Shown here: one piece after another, positions 36,784-45,619 of the stretch
Numbering within the stretch: position 1 is the first letter of the stretch
Layout: every line of letters starts with the position of its first letter
DNA from: Streptomyces sp. DH41
GTDB taxonomy: Bacteria; Actinomycetota; Actinomycetes; Streptomycetales; Streptomycetaceae
Length of the DNA stretch: 64,000 nucleotides
Direction of reading: 5' to 3'
NCBI RefSeq assembly: GCF_029813785.1
Contig: NZ_JARVKY010000015.1
Coordinates: 150,509-214,508 of the forward strand
The notes under the pieces: generated by a model
Seen by the model: the letters and a program-made list of their open reading frames with translations, nothing else
The model's database searches: none
Told to the model about the DNA's origin: nothing
Made by a program: the position numbers and the translations under genes

Positions 36784-36999
36784 TCAGGGGCGGCCGGCGA
36801 CGGACTGCCCGAGGACGCGCTCCGTCTCGATCCGGTCCTTGGCGCGGCGCCGGTCCTCCAGCACGGAGGTCCAGGCGTTGCGCCGGGCGGTGCGCTGGCC
36901 ACCGCTCATCAGCAGCGACTCGACGGCGCGCAGGGCGGTGGTGAACGACGGGATGGCGGTGGCGCGAACGGCGGTGGCGCGAACGGGCGCGGCCTGCAT
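36784..36999 (-). CDS. 71-residue conserved-looking small protein
   Basis: Short gene with strong GC3 bias and a GAGGGGGAC purine stretch before the ATG at 36999. The product starts MQAAPVRATAVRATAIPS (a duplicated VRATA) and continues with a highly charged helix including VLEDRRRAKDRIETERVLG. No domain found; the amphipathic Arg/Glu region could be a nucleic-acid- or protein-binding helix. Sits between DUF4191 and lipA on the same strand. It is not a shadow of another gene, since nothing lies opposite it. Confidence 0.65.
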   Translation of the reverse strand: MQAAPVRATAVRATAIPSFTTALRAVESLLMSGGQRTARRNAWTSVLEDRRRAKDRIETERVLGQSVAGRP

Positions 37000-37140
37000 C
37001 GTGGAGGTCCCCCTCGGTACGGCTCCGGGCACGGAGACGGGTGTACGTGGTGTGATTTCAGGGTCACTGATTGGTGTTACCAGGGCGTGACCCGCCGGTC
37101 AAACGGACATGAAGCCGCGATGCCGGAGGCCGAAACGGCG

Positions 37141-37189
37141 CCGCGGCCCCGACCGGTGCCCTCATCTGCGAGGACGGTCGGGACCGCGG
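37141..37189 (-). terminator. lipA terminator
   Basis: 15-bp stem with one mismatch (37141-37155 with 37175-37189), 19-base loop, 42 bases past the lipA stop. Confidence 0.65.
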
Positions 37190-37230
37190 CATCTCGGCCA
37201 TTACTGGCGAGTAGTGACTTGTGCGTGAAT

Positions 37231-38184
37231 TCACACGGTGGCGGACCGCCGCTGCTCCATGGCCATTCCGTAGAGCCGTCCGGCCCGGTACGACGAACGC
37301 ACCAGCGGGCCCGACATCACGCCGGAGAAGCCGATCTGCTCGGCCTCCTGCTGCAGCTCCACGAACTCGTGCGGCTTGACCCAGCGCTCCACGGGGTGGT
37401 GGCGCACCGACGGGCGGAGGTACTGCGTGATGGTGATCAGCTCGCAACCGGCCTCGTGCAGCTGCCGCAGCGCCTCGCTGATCTCCTCACGGGTCTCGCC
37501 CATGCCGAGGATCAGGTTCGACTTCGTGACCAGACCGTAGTCGCGAGCGTCGGTGATGACCTTCAGGGAGCGCTCGTAGCGGAAGCCGGGGCGGATGCGC
37601 TTGAAGATCCGGGGGACCGTCTCGACGTTGTGCGCGAAGACCTCGGGTCGGGAGGCGAAGACCTCCTGGAGGAGCTCCGGCACCGCGTTGAAGTCGGGGG
37701 CGAGCAGCTCGACCTTGGTCCGGCCCTCCTCGCGCGCCGCCGTCTGCTGGTGGATCTGGCGGACCGTCTCGGCGTACAGCCAGGCGCCGCCGTCCGGCAG
37801 GTCGTCACGGGCGACACCGGTGATGGTCGCGTAGTTCAGGTCCATGGTGACCACGGACTCGCCGACCCGGCGCGGCTCGTCACGGTCGAGCGCCTCGGGC
37901 TTGCCGGTGTCGATCTGGCAGAAGTCACAGCGCCGGGTGCACTGGTCGCCGCCGATGAGGAAGGTCGCCTCGCGGTCCTCCCAGCACTCGTAGATGTTGG
38001 GGCAGCCGGCTTCCTGACAGACGGTGTGCAGGCCCTCGCTCTTCACGAGGTTCTGCATCTTGGTGTACTCGGGACCCATTTTCGCCCGGGTCTTGATCCA
38101 CTCGGGCTTGCGCTCGATGGGGGTCTGGCTGTTGCGGACCTCCAGGCGCAGCATCTTGCGTCCGTCGGGTGCGACTGCGGACAC
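37231..38184 (-). CDS. lipA: lipoyl synthase
   Basis: Radical-SAM enzyme that inserts two sulfur atoms into octanoyl groups on E2 and GcvH proteins. 317 residues. The auxiliary cluster motif CQEAGCPNIYEC and the radical-SAM motif CTRRCDFC are both intact, and the C-terminal RSSYRAG supplies the serine ligand of the auxiliary cluster. GTG start at 38184 (MSAVAPDGRK). Downstream of lipB on the same strand; the pair makes the cofactor needed by the E2 encoded at 52188. Confidence 0.97.
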   Translation of the reverse strand: MSAVAPDGRKMLRLEVRNSQTPIERKPEWIKTRAKMGPEYTKMQNLVKSEGLHTVCQEAGCPNIYECWEDREATFLIGGDQCTRRCDFCQIDTGKPEALDRDEPRRVGESVVTMDLNYATITGVARDDLPDGGAWLYAETVRQIHQQTAAREEGRTKVELLAPDFNAVPELLQEVFASRPEVFAHNVETVPRIFKRIRPGFRYERSLKVITDARDYGLVTKSNLILGMGETREEISEALRQLHEAGCELITITQYLRPSVRHHPVERWVKPHEFVELQQEAEQIGFSGVMSGPLVRSSYRAGRLYGMAMEQRRSATV

Positions 38185-38266
38185 GACCGGCTCCCTAGCG
38201 TTTGATTCTTCGGCGCCTTTAAGCGTACGCCCGTTGATTTGAATGCCCGGCGAGGGTGCTGGCCTC

Positions 38267-38335
38267 GCTGGGGGCTGCCGCCCCCAGGCCCCCGCTTCGG
38301 CCTGAACGGCCTTGTCCTCAAACGCCGGACCGGCT
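38267..38335. repeat. REP-like intergenic element between lipB and lipA
   Basis: Contains an 8-bp hairpin (38268-38275 with 38280-38287) followed by cttcggcctgaacggcc and cctcaaacgccgga. I recognise this composite as a frequent intergenic repeat of Streptomyces chromosomes; only one copy is present in this window, so the repeat status is from memory. Confidence 0.55.
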
Positions 38336-38358
38336 GGATTTATGCCGCCGGCGCTGCT

Positions 38359-39156
38359 TCAGGCCGGCGTCTTCTCGATCACCCGCGGCTTCAGGTCCGC
38401 GTTCTCCAGTACGTCGCGCAGGTGGCGTTCGGCCACCGGGAGTACGTCCTCGATGGTCACGTCCCGGCCGAGTTCGTTCGCCAGGGAGGCGACGCCCGCG
38501 TCGCGGATGCCGCACGGGATGATCCTGTCGAACCACTTGTTGTCGGGGTTCACGTTCAGGGCGAAGCCGTGCATGGTGACGCCCTTGGCGACCCGGATGC
38601 CGATCGCGGCGATCTTGCGGTCCTCGCGGCGCTGCCCCGCGTTGGACGGGGCGTACTCCGGCCCGTTCATCCGCGGGTCGAACTCGTCGTCGGTCAGCCG
38701 GGGGTCGAAGTCCAGGGACAGCCCGCCGAGCGCCGGGCGCCGTTCGACAGGGTCGCCGAGGACCCACACCCCGCTGCGGCCCTCGACCCGGCTGGTCTCC
38801 AGGCCGAACTCCGCGCAGGTGCGGATCAGGGCCTCCTCCAGCCGCCGTACGTGCGCCACCACGTCCACCGGACGCGGGAGCTTCTGGATCGGGTAGCCCA
38901 CCAGCTGGCCCGGACCGTGCCAGGTGATCTTGCCGCCGCGGTCCACGTCGACGACCGGCGTGCCGTCCAGCGGGCGCTCGCTGTCCTCGGTGCGCCGGCC
39001 GGCGGTGTAGACCGGCGGGTGTTCGAGGAGCAGCACCGTGTCGGGGACCTCGTCGGCGAACCGCGCGGCGTGCACCCGGCGCTGCTCGTCCCACGCCTCC
39101 TGGTACTCGACGCGTTCGGCACCGAATCCCATTCGGACGAACCGCAGCTCACTCAC
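38359..39156 (-). CDS. lipB: lipoyl(octanoyl) transferase
   Basis: Moves octanoate from acyl carrier protein to the lipoyl-domain lysine. 265 residues with the family motifs GGKITWHGPGQLVGYP, KGVTMHGFALNV and the catalytic Cys in IIPCGI, together with the conserved Lys in EDRKIAAIGIRV. GTG at 39156 (VSELRFV) follows GGGAGG at a spacing of seven bases; the longer frame to 39243 is not conserved. First gene of the lipB-lipA pair and divergent from a TPR regulator. Confidence 0.96.
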   Translation of the reverse strand: MSELRFVRMGFGAERVEYQEAWDEQRRVHAARFADEVPDTVLLLEHPPVYTAGRRTEDSERPLDGTPVVDVDRGGKITWHGPGQLVGYPIQKLPRPVDVVAHVRRLEEALIRTCAEFGLETSRVEGRSGVWVLGDPVERRPALGGLSLDFDPRLTDDEFDPRMNGPEYAPSNAGQRREDRKIAAIGIRVAKGVTMHGFALNVNPDNKWFDRIIPCGIRDAGVASLANELGRDVTIEDVLPVAERHLRDVLENADLKPRVIEKTPA

Positions 39157-39392
39157 GGCAAGTGCCTCCCTGGAAGGTCGTAAGGCACGAACCGTGCCCA
39201 CGCCACTGTACGACCGCCCGTTCGTCGTCAGCCGGGCGGGCAATCCTCACACGATCGGATGAATGCCGGGCGAATTGTGCGATCAGGCGCTTACTCTCCG
39301 CTACATTCGCGCCGTTCACGAGGCCATAAGGGCTGCTCATAGGCGCTCCGGGCACATCGAACGGCCCGGAAGGCAGGAGACCGCACCGCACC

Positions 39393-40856
39393 ATGACGGA
39401 ACGACCCGCGCAGCGCACCCCCAACCGCCAGCTCGCCGCGCTCATCGCCGAAGCGGGGTTCTCCAACGCGGGTCTCGCGCGTCGCGTCGACCAGCTCGGA
39501 CTCGAACACGGCCTGGACCTGAGATACGACAAGACGTCCGTCACCCGGTGGCTGCGCGGCCAGCAGCCACGCGGCACCACCCCGGCCCTGATCGCCGAGG
39601 TCTTCACCCGGCGCCTGGGCCGCCGCCTCACCGCCCAGGACCTCGGCCTGGACGCCTGTGCGCCCGTCTACGCGGGACTGGAGTTCGCCGCGGGCCCGGA
39701 GGAGGCCATCGACATCGTCGGCGGGCTGTGGCGCAAGGACTCCGGCAGCCACGCCGAACTGCGCAAGATCGCCTTCACCCCGGCGGGTCTCGTCGTGCCC
39801 AGCCGGGACTGGCTCATCGGCCGCGCCGACGAGAAGGTGGCGCGCACCGAGGTGCCCGTCCGCATCCCCGCCCAGGGCCGCCCGGCGGCCCCCAGGGTCG
39901 CCGTCCCGCTCGACCCGTCCCGCCGGCGGGCCCCGGCCGAGCGCGGCCCCGGCCAGAAGGTCACCGGCGGCGACCTCGCCGCGCTGCGCTCGGTCGGCGA
40001 GCTGTTCCGCAGCCTGGACGACCGGTACGGCGGCGGACACGCCCGCCAGGCCCTCGTGCGCTACCTGGAACACGAGCTGGAGCCGATGCTGCGCGGCACC
40101 TACGGCGAGCAGACCGGCCGCCGGCTGTTCGCCGCCGCCGCCGACCTGACCCGCCTCGCGGGCTGGACCTCGTACGACATCGCCGCGCACGGACTCGCCC
40201 AGCGCTACTTCGTGCAGGCGCTGCGGCTGTCGCAGGCGGCGGGGGACCGGTCGTACGGCTCCTATGTGCTGGTCACCATGAGCCGCCAGGCCGTCTACCT
40301 GGGGCACGGGCGCGAGGCCGTACAGCTCGCGCGGGTGGCGCAGCAGGGGGTGGGGACCTCCGCGCCGCCGGTCGTGCAGACGCTGCTGCACGCCGCCGAG
40401 GCGCGGGCGCACGGCCTGCTCGGCGAGGTGCGGGCCTGCACCGCCTCGCTGGTCAGGGCGGAGCGCGCCCTGGAGACCGCCCGGCCCGGCGACGAGGTGC
40501 CGCACTGGGCGCGCTTCTTCGACGAGGCGCAGCTCGCCGACGAGTTCGGGCACTGCCACCGCGACCTCCAGCAGTTCCGCGCCGCCGCCCAGCACGCGGA
40601 ACGCTCACTGCAGCTGCGCGCCCCCGTCTACGCCCGCAGCCGGCTGTTCTGCCGGGTCGTCCTGGCCACCGCCCGCCTCGGCCTCGGGGAACTCGACCAG
40701 GCCTGCCAGCTGGCCGCCGAGGCGGCCGGGCAGGCGGCCGAGATGCGGTCGGTGCGGGCGGCGGAGTACGTACGCGACTTCGAACGGCGCCTGGAGCCGT
40801 ACCGGGACGCGGCGCCGGTGCGGGGGTACCGGGACAAGGTGGCGGCGCTGGGATAG
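39393..40856 (+). CDS. XRE/TPR-type regulatory protein
   Basis: 487-residue regulator of the Streptomyces NsdA-like type. An N-terminal helix-turn-helix region (about 10-60, GFSNAGLARRVDQLGL) precedes a long all-helical C-terminal part resembling tetratricopeptide repeats (SYGSYVLVTMSRQAVYLGHG, ARSRLFCRVVLATARLGLG). Such proteins influence development and secondary metabolism in Streptomyces, and often bind a peptide or partner through the TPR part. ATG at 39393; AGGAGA lies 14 bases upstream. Divergent from lipB; target genes unknown. Confidence 0.82.
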   Translation: MTERPAQRTPNRQLAALIAEAGFSNAGLARRVDQLGLEHGLDLRYDKTSVTRWLRGQQPRGTTPALIAEVFTRRLGRRLTAQDLGLDACAPVYAGLEFAAGPEEAIDIVGGLWRKDSGSHAELRKIAFTPAGLVVPSRDWLIGRADEKVARTEVPVRIPAQGRPAAPRVAVPLDPSRRRAPAERGPGQKVTGGDLAALRSVGELFRSLDDRYGGGHARQALVRYLEHELEPMLRGTYGEQTGRRLFAAAADLTRLAGWTSYDIAAHGLAQRYFVQALRLSQAAGDRSYGSYVLVTMSRQAVYLGHGREAVQLARVAQQGVGTSAPPVVQTLLHAAEARAHGLLGEVRACTASLVRAERALETARPGDEVPHWARFFDEAQLADEFGHCHRDLQQFRAAAQHAERSLQLRAPVYARSRLFCRVVLATARLGLGELDQACQLAAEAAGQAAEMRSVRAAEYVRDFERRLEPYRDAAPVRGYRDKVAALG

Positions 40857-40956
40857 CCGGGGTCGCGAGTCGCCGGCCGCCCGGGCCCCGGGCAGGACCG
40901 GCGGCCCGGCCCCCGGCAAGGGGCGCGGGTCCGCCGGACGCGGGGGCCGGGAGTCG

Positions 40957-42360
40957 TCAGGCGGCTTGGGCCGTGGGCAGGGGGTCGGCGGTGTGCATCG
41001 GCCGGCCCGCCCCCAGGTCCGTCAGGATCGCCGCCGAGGCACGGCGGCCCGAGTGCAGCGCGCCCTGGACGGTGCTGGTGTCGCGGTGGTCGCCGCACAC
41101 GTACAGGCCGGCCAGCAGCCGCACCGGCCTGCGCGGGTCGTGCGGCGGGCGCATGGCCGGAACCGCTTCGGGGGTGTGGTGCACGGCGAGGGTCTCCCAG
41201 CGCGTGGTCGAGGTGCCGTAGAGGCGGGACAGATGGATGCGTACGGCGGTGTCGACGTCGGGCGGGGGAGGGCCGAGGACCGTCGTGGAGACGAGGGTGC
41301 GCCCGACCGGTGCGCGGGACGGGTCCACGTGGCTGACCACCGCCGTGTGGGCGACCGGGCCGCCGCGGTCCGCGTCCAGCAAGAGGGAGGCCCCGGTCGT
41401 CGGCGGTTCGTCCGTCGTGTGGTGCACCACCGTCACCGGGTGGAAGTCCGGCACGCGCAGGCCCGGCAGCAGCTCGGCCGCGGCGCGGGCGTCGGTCGCG
41501 ACCAGGACGGCCCGGCAGCGGATGACGCCGTGCTCCGCGGTGGCCACGGCGTTGGTGGCGACCGAGGTGACCCGTACGCCGGTGTGCACGGTGCCCGGCG
41601 GCAACGCCCGTGCCAGCAGCTCCGGCAGCGCCTCGGCGCCGCCCTCGGGCAGTCCGAGCCGCCCCGCGGCGAAGGCGCGCAACGCGAGATCGGCGCACCG
41701 GCTGGAGGTCGTGAGGTCCGGGTCGCACAGCAGGGCGGCGAGCAGCGGGCGGAGGAAGCCGTCGATCGTGCGGGCCGGCAGCCCCCGCACCGCCGGCGCC
41801 TGGGCGGCGGGCAGCTCCGGGCGGGCCAGCAGCCGTTCGACCGGGGTGCTCGCCAGGCGGGTCAGCGCGGCGCCGAGCCGGGCCTGGTCGACGGCGGTGC
41901 CGAGCGGGGCGCCCGGCCGGGGGCGGGGCACGGGCGCGGGCCTTCCGGACGCCCGGGGCGCGAGTACCGGACGCCGGGGCGCGGGCACCGACCGGGGGGC
42001 GCTCGCAAGGGCGCGCACAGCGTGGAGTGCGCCCCTTGCGCCCCGGGCGCCCGCCGGGGCGCCCGCGCGGTGGTGCCGGCCCTCGCTGTGCAGCAGGACC
42101 CCGGGCGCGAAGGGCAGCAGGGCGAGGCCGGCCGGCCCGGGGAGGTGGCGCAGTTCGGGATATGCCGTGGACAGCAGCTGTCCGATTCTGTCGAGCCGGA
42201 AGCCGTCGACCTTCTCGGTCGCCATCCGGCCGCCCACACCATGGGCGGCCTCCAGGACCGTGACCGTAACTCCTGCGCTGGTCAGCCGATGTGCCGCGGC
42301 GAGTCCGGCGACGCCGGCCCCCACGACGACGACGTCCGCCTGGTACGCGGGCTCAAGCAC
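40957..42360 (-). CDS. FAD-dependent amine-oxidase/phytoene-desaturase-like protein
   Basis: 467-residue flavoprotein. N-terminal dinucleotide-binding motif DVVVVGAGVAGLAAAHRL with the following E of VLEAAHGVGGRM is typical of the protoporphyrinogen-oxidase/amine-oxidase family, and the C-terminal GLYVCGDHRDTSTVQGALHS is the second FAD-contacting motif. A 60-residue Arg/Pro/Ala-rich stretch near residues 95-160 looks like an insertion compared with usual members. GTG at 42360 with GAGGAGGGG upstream. Substrate unknown; no carotenoid or haem genes adjoin it. Confidence 0.88.
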   Translation of the reverse strand: MLEPAYQADVVVVGAGVAGLAAAHRLTSAGVTVTVLEAAHGVGGRMATEKVDGFRLDRIGQLLSTAYPELRHLPGPAGLALLPFAPGVLLHSEGRHHRAGAPAGARGARGALHAVRALASAPRSVPAPRRPVLAPRASGRPAPVPRPRPGAPLGTAVDQARLGAALTRLASTPVERLLARPELPAAQAPAVRGLPARTIDGFLRPLLAALLCDPDLTTSSRCADLALRAFAAGRLGLPEGGAEALPELLARALPPGTVHTGVRVTSVATNAVATAEHGVIRCRAVLVATDARAAAELLPGLRVPDFHPVTVVHHTTDEPPTTGASLLLDADRGGPVAHTAVVSHVDPSRAPVGRTLVSTTVLGPPPPDVDTAVRIHLSRLYGTSTTRWETLAVHHTPEAVPAMRPPHDPRRPVRLLAGLYVCGDHRDTSTVQGALHSGRRASAAILTDLGAGRPMHTADPLPTAQAA

Positions 42361-42566
42361 GTGCCCCTCCTCGAGGTTGCGCGGCCGCTGGAGACGTGAT
42401 GCCCCCGTCCGGCTTGAGGGATACCCGAGTTCGAGTCGAGGTTAGGGCTGGAAATGGTCAAAAGGGGTCGCGCAGGGACAGGGCACGGTCGCACGACGGT
42501 CGCATGCGGTTGGTGTGTGACCGTCAGGTGGTCGGCATGCGGTTGGGACATGACCGTAGGCGTCGC

Positions 42567-42617
42567 GGAACGGACACGCCCGGCGGGCCGCGCGCGCCCG
42601 CCGGGCGTGTCCGTTCC
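42567..42617 (-). terminator. terminator downstream of the SDR gene
   Basis: Perfect 21-bp stem (42567-42587 with 42597-42617), 9-base loop; the longest hairpin of the window, 32 bases past the stop of the gene at 42649. The remaining 42361-42566 holds the promoter region of the FAD protein. Confidence 0.9.
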
Positions 42618-42648
42618 CATGAGGCCCATGAGGCCCGTCGGGCTTACC

Positions 42649-43566
42649 TCACAGCGCCGCCCGGATCGCCCCGTCGATCTCCGGGAACGCGAAGCGGAAG
42701 CCCGAGTCAAGCAGGCGGGCGGGAAGGACCCGGGCGCTGCCCAGGACGTCGCCGGCCATCTCGCCGAGCACGGCGCGCAGGGCCGGGGCGGGCACCGCGA
42801 AGGGGGCCGGGCGGCGCAGTACGCGTCCCATGGCCGCGGTGATCTCACGGTTGGTCCGGGGGTGCGGCGCGGTCAGGTTGAACGGGCCGGACAGGTCCTC
42901 GCGGTCCAGCAGGTGCCGGATCGCCGCCACTTCGTCGTGCAGCGCCACGAAGGACCAGTACTGGGAGCCGTCGCCCAGCCGTCCGCCGAGCCCCGCCCGG
43001 AAGAGCGGGAAGAGCCGGCCCCAGGCCCCGCCCCGGCGGGCGACGACCAGCCCGGTCCGCGCGAACACCGTCCGTACGCCCGCCTCCCGGGCGGGGGCCG
43101 CGGCGGCCTCCCACTCCAGGCACACGGACGGCAGGAAACCCTCTCCCGCGGGCGCGCTCTCGTCGACGGCCCGGTCGCCGGTCTCCCCGTAGAAGCCGAT
43201 CGCGCTGCCGTTCACGAAGACCCGCGGAGGCCGCCCCAGTGAGGCGACGGCCTCCGCGAGCGCCGTCGTGCCGTGCACCCGGCTGCTGCGGATGCGTGTC
43301 TTGTACGCGTCGGTCCAGCGGCGGTCGCCCACCCCGGCCCCGGCCAGGTTGACCACCGCGTCGCACCCGGCGAGTCCGGCCGCGTCCACGCGTCCGCCCT
43401 CCGGATCCCACCGGACCTCGTCCGCACCCCGGGGCGCGTGGCGTACCAGGCGCACCACCTCGTGTCCGTCGGCGGTCAGCGACCGCACCAGCGCGCTGCC
43501 GATGACACCGGATGCGCCGGCCACCGCGATGCGGGAGGCTTCCCCGCCCAAGCGTCCATCGTCCAT
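42649..43566 (-). CDS. TIGR01777/YfcH-family SDR epimerase
   Basis: 305-residue atypical short-chain dehydrogenase. NAD(P)-binding motif VAGASGVIGSALVRSL at the N-terminus, DAVVNLAGAGVGDRRW, and NGSAIGFYGETGDRAVDE as the catalytic Tyr segment, followed by the C-terminal DUF1731 block (VPAPALRAVLGEMAGDVLGS and RVLPARLLDSGFRF). This is the full YfcH/SulA-like layout. ATG at 43566; the frame to 43656 overlaps the divergent GNAT gene. Physiological substrate not known. Confidence 0.93.
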   Translation of the reverse strand: MDDGRLGGEASRIAVAGASGVIGSALVRSLTADGHEVVRLVRHAPRGADEVRWDPEGGRVDAAGLAGCDAVVNLAGAGVGDRRWTDAYKTRIRSSRVHGTTALAEAVASLGRPPRVFVNGSAIGFYGETGDRAVDESAPAGEGFLPSVCLEWEAAAAPAREAGVRTVFARTGLVVARRGGAWGRLFPLFRAGLGGRLGDGSQYWSFVALHDEVAAIRHLLDREDLSGPFNLTAPHPRTNREITAAMGRVLRRPAPFAVPAPALRAVLGEMAGDVLGSARVLPARLLDSGFRFAFPEIDGAIRAAL

Positions 43567-43639
43567 GCGGCCATCCTGCCGGGTGGAGGCGGGAAAACTC
43601 CGGACCGGACCCCCGGCTCCGCGTCGTACAGTGACCGTC

Positions 43640-44134
43640 ATGCCAGCTCCGCACATACGCCACGCCAGGTCCGACGACGAGCAGCCGCTGCGCAGGCTCG
43701 ACCAGGAGACCTGGTCCTACCTGCACGCCGTATCGCCCCGGCCGGATCCGGACGACCCCTTCTTCCGTGAGACCTCGGGCCCCGCCGACCACCTGGTCGC
43801 CGAACTCGACGGCACCGTCGTCGGCTACGTCCGCCTCGGCTTCCCCACGCCGCTGGCCTCCAACGCCCACGTACGCCAGATCCGCGGCCTCGCCGTCGCC
43901 GACGCGGCCCGCGGCAACGGCGTCGGCCGCGCCCTCGTCCGGGCCGCCGTCGAGGAGGCCCGCCGGCTGGAGGCCCGGCGCGTCACCCTGCGCGTCCTCG
44001 GCCACAACACCGCGGCCCGGAAGCTGTACGAGTCCGAGGGCTTCGTCGTCGAGGGTGTGCAGCCGGAGGAGTTCCACCTCGGGGGCGAGTACGTCGACGA
44101 CGTGACGATGGGGCGGTCACTGGTCGGTCCCTGA
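43640..44134 (+). CDS. GNAT-family N-acetyltransferase
   Basis: 164-residue acetyl-CoA-dependent acetyltransferase. Motif A is clear: RQIRGLAVADAARGNGVGRA, whose RGNGVGRAL loop binds the CoA pyrophosphate; motif B follows with LRVLGHNTAARKLYESEGF. The acceptor could be a protein N-terminus, antibiotic or polyamine. ATG at 43640, close to the divergent SDR gene (74 bases), so the promoters overlap. Direct repeats of ctgaccgtcccggcc type follow the stop. Confidence 0.92.
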   Translation: MPAPHIRHARSDDEQPLRRLDQETWSYLHAVSPRPDPDDPFFRETSGPADHLVAELDGTVVGYVRLGFPTPLASNAHVRQIRGLAVADAARGNGVGRALVRAAVEEARRLEARRVTLRVLGHNTAARKLYESEGFVVEGVQPEEFHLGGEYVDDVTMGRSLVGP

Positions 44135-44175
44135 CCGTCCCGGCCCTTCCTGACCGTCCCCGGCCGTCCCCGCCC

Positions 44176-45360
44176 TCACGACGTGACCGGCTCGCCCGTG
44201 TCCACCGGCTGCGTCGCGTCCGCCGCGCGCCGCGCCTCGGCGGCCACCTCGTCCGCCGTCAGCACGTAGCCGGTCCGGGCGTCCGAGGTGGAACGGGCGA
44301 AGACCACGCCGTACACCCGGCCGTCGGTGGTCAGCAGCGGTCCGCCCGAGTTGCCGGGGCGGACGGTGGAGCGGACCGCGTAGATCTCCCGGGTGACGTT
44401 CGCGTCGCTGTAGATGTTCTGCCCGGTCGCCCGTATCCGGTCCGCCACGGTCGCCGCGCGCAGATCCAGGTCGCCGTCCTGCGGATAGCCCGCGACCACC
44501 GCGGGGTCGCCGCGGTCCGCGTCGTCGTCGAAGCGCAGGACGGGCGCGGACAGGTCCGGGACGTACAGCACCGCCACGTCCTTGCCCGGGTCGAACAGCA
44601 CCACCCGCGCGTCGTACGACGGCCCGACCCCGCCGACCCGCACGGTCGGGTCGTCGATGCCGGCCACCACGTGGGCGTTGGTCATCACGTGCTGGGGCGC
44701 GTAGACGAAGCCGCTGCCCTCCCGGCCCTGGGTGCCGGCGACGCCCTCGACCTTGACCGTGCTGCGCTTGGCCGCGTTCGTGGCCGCCGCGGTGACGCTG
44801 TCGCCGGAGGGCTCGGGGACCTTGGCGGTCGACTCGTTCTGGAACGGGTTGAAGACCTGCGGGAACCCCGCCTCGGTCAGCGCGGACGTCGCTCCGGAGA
44901 ACCACGCCGGGGTGGTGTCCGGCATCGCCCGCTGCACCGCGCCCAGCACCGTCGAGTCCCGGATCGCGGAGGTGAGCAGCGAGGAGGAGGACGCCGTCAG
45001 GACGCTCGCCGCCACCCACGCCACGATCAGCGCCGCCGCCGCGTTGGCCACCGCCCCGCCGATCCCGTCGGCCACCCTGAGCGGCCCGGCGTCCAGCTCC
45101 CGGCGCAGCCGCAGCGCCAGCCGCCCCGCCAGCTCGTGGGCCGCCACCGCCGGCAGCAGCACCGTGACCACGGCGGTCACCGTCGCCGCCGTCGAACCCG
45201 GCGTCACCAGATCCATCACCCACGGCAGGATCCACACGCCGACCACCGCACCGCCCACGAAGCCGGCCAGCGAGACACAGCCGGCCACCAGTCCGCGCCG
45301 GTAGCCGGACGCCGCGTAGGCCAGCACCACCAGCACCAGCAGGATGTCGAGCAGGTCCAC
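44176..45360 (-). CDS. MarP-like membrane serine protease
   Basis: 394-residue integral-membrane trypsin-like protease with the build of Mycobacterium MarP (Rv3671c): a CvpA-like region of four membrane helices (about 3-20, 25-46, 58-76, 100-123) followed by an extracytoplasmic protease domain. Catalytic triad H230 (TNAHVV), D261 (KDVAVL) and S338 (RPGNSGGP) is complete. MarP protects cells from acid and oxidative stress through processing of a peptidoglycan hydrolase; notably a PGRP amidase is encoded divergently next to it. GTG at 45360 follows AAAGG. The length equals that of MarP. Confidence 0.92.
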   Translation of the reverse strand: MDLLDILLVLVVLAYAASGYRRGLVAGCVSLAGFVGGAVVGVWILPWVMDLVTPGSTAATVTAVVTVLLPAVAAHELAGRLALRLRRELDAGPLRVADGIGGAVANAAAALIVAWVAASVLTASSSSLLTSAIRDSTVLGAVQRAMPDTTPAWFSGATSALTEAGFPQVFNPFQNESTAKVPEPSGDSVTAAATNAAKRSTVKVEGVAGTQGREGSGFVYAPQHVMTNAHVVAGIDDPTVRVGGVGPSYDARVVLFDPGKDVAVLYVPDLSAPVLRFDDDADRGDPAVVAGYPQDGDLDLRAATVADRIRATGQNIYSDANVTREIYAVRSTVRPGNSGGPLLTTDGRVYGVVFARSTSDARTGYVLTADEVAAEARRAADATQPVDTGEPVTS

Positions 45361-45619
45361 GCGAACCGCCTTTCTGGGACCCCCGCGGACCCCGGGCCCC
45401 TCAGTACGTGCCGGACGGGCCCGGTGATCAGCCCGGGACGCGCGGCCGGCCGAGAACGGCCACCCGCGCGCGTCAGCGAGTACGCGAGTCGGTAGGTCTG
45501 AGTACGAGCGAGTGCGAACGAGTGCGATCAACCGGAAAACGTCGCGGACCGGGACGATGGTTCCACCGAGTGGCACAGCGCACGTCGCGGGCGCACCCGA
45601 TCCGCCGGACAGTGGGACC

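Noticed and set aside
39263..41221. 652-codon plus-strand frame over the TPR regulator
   Set aside because: Shadow in another frame; Arg/Pro-rich, while the true frame has helix-turn-helix and TPR motifs.
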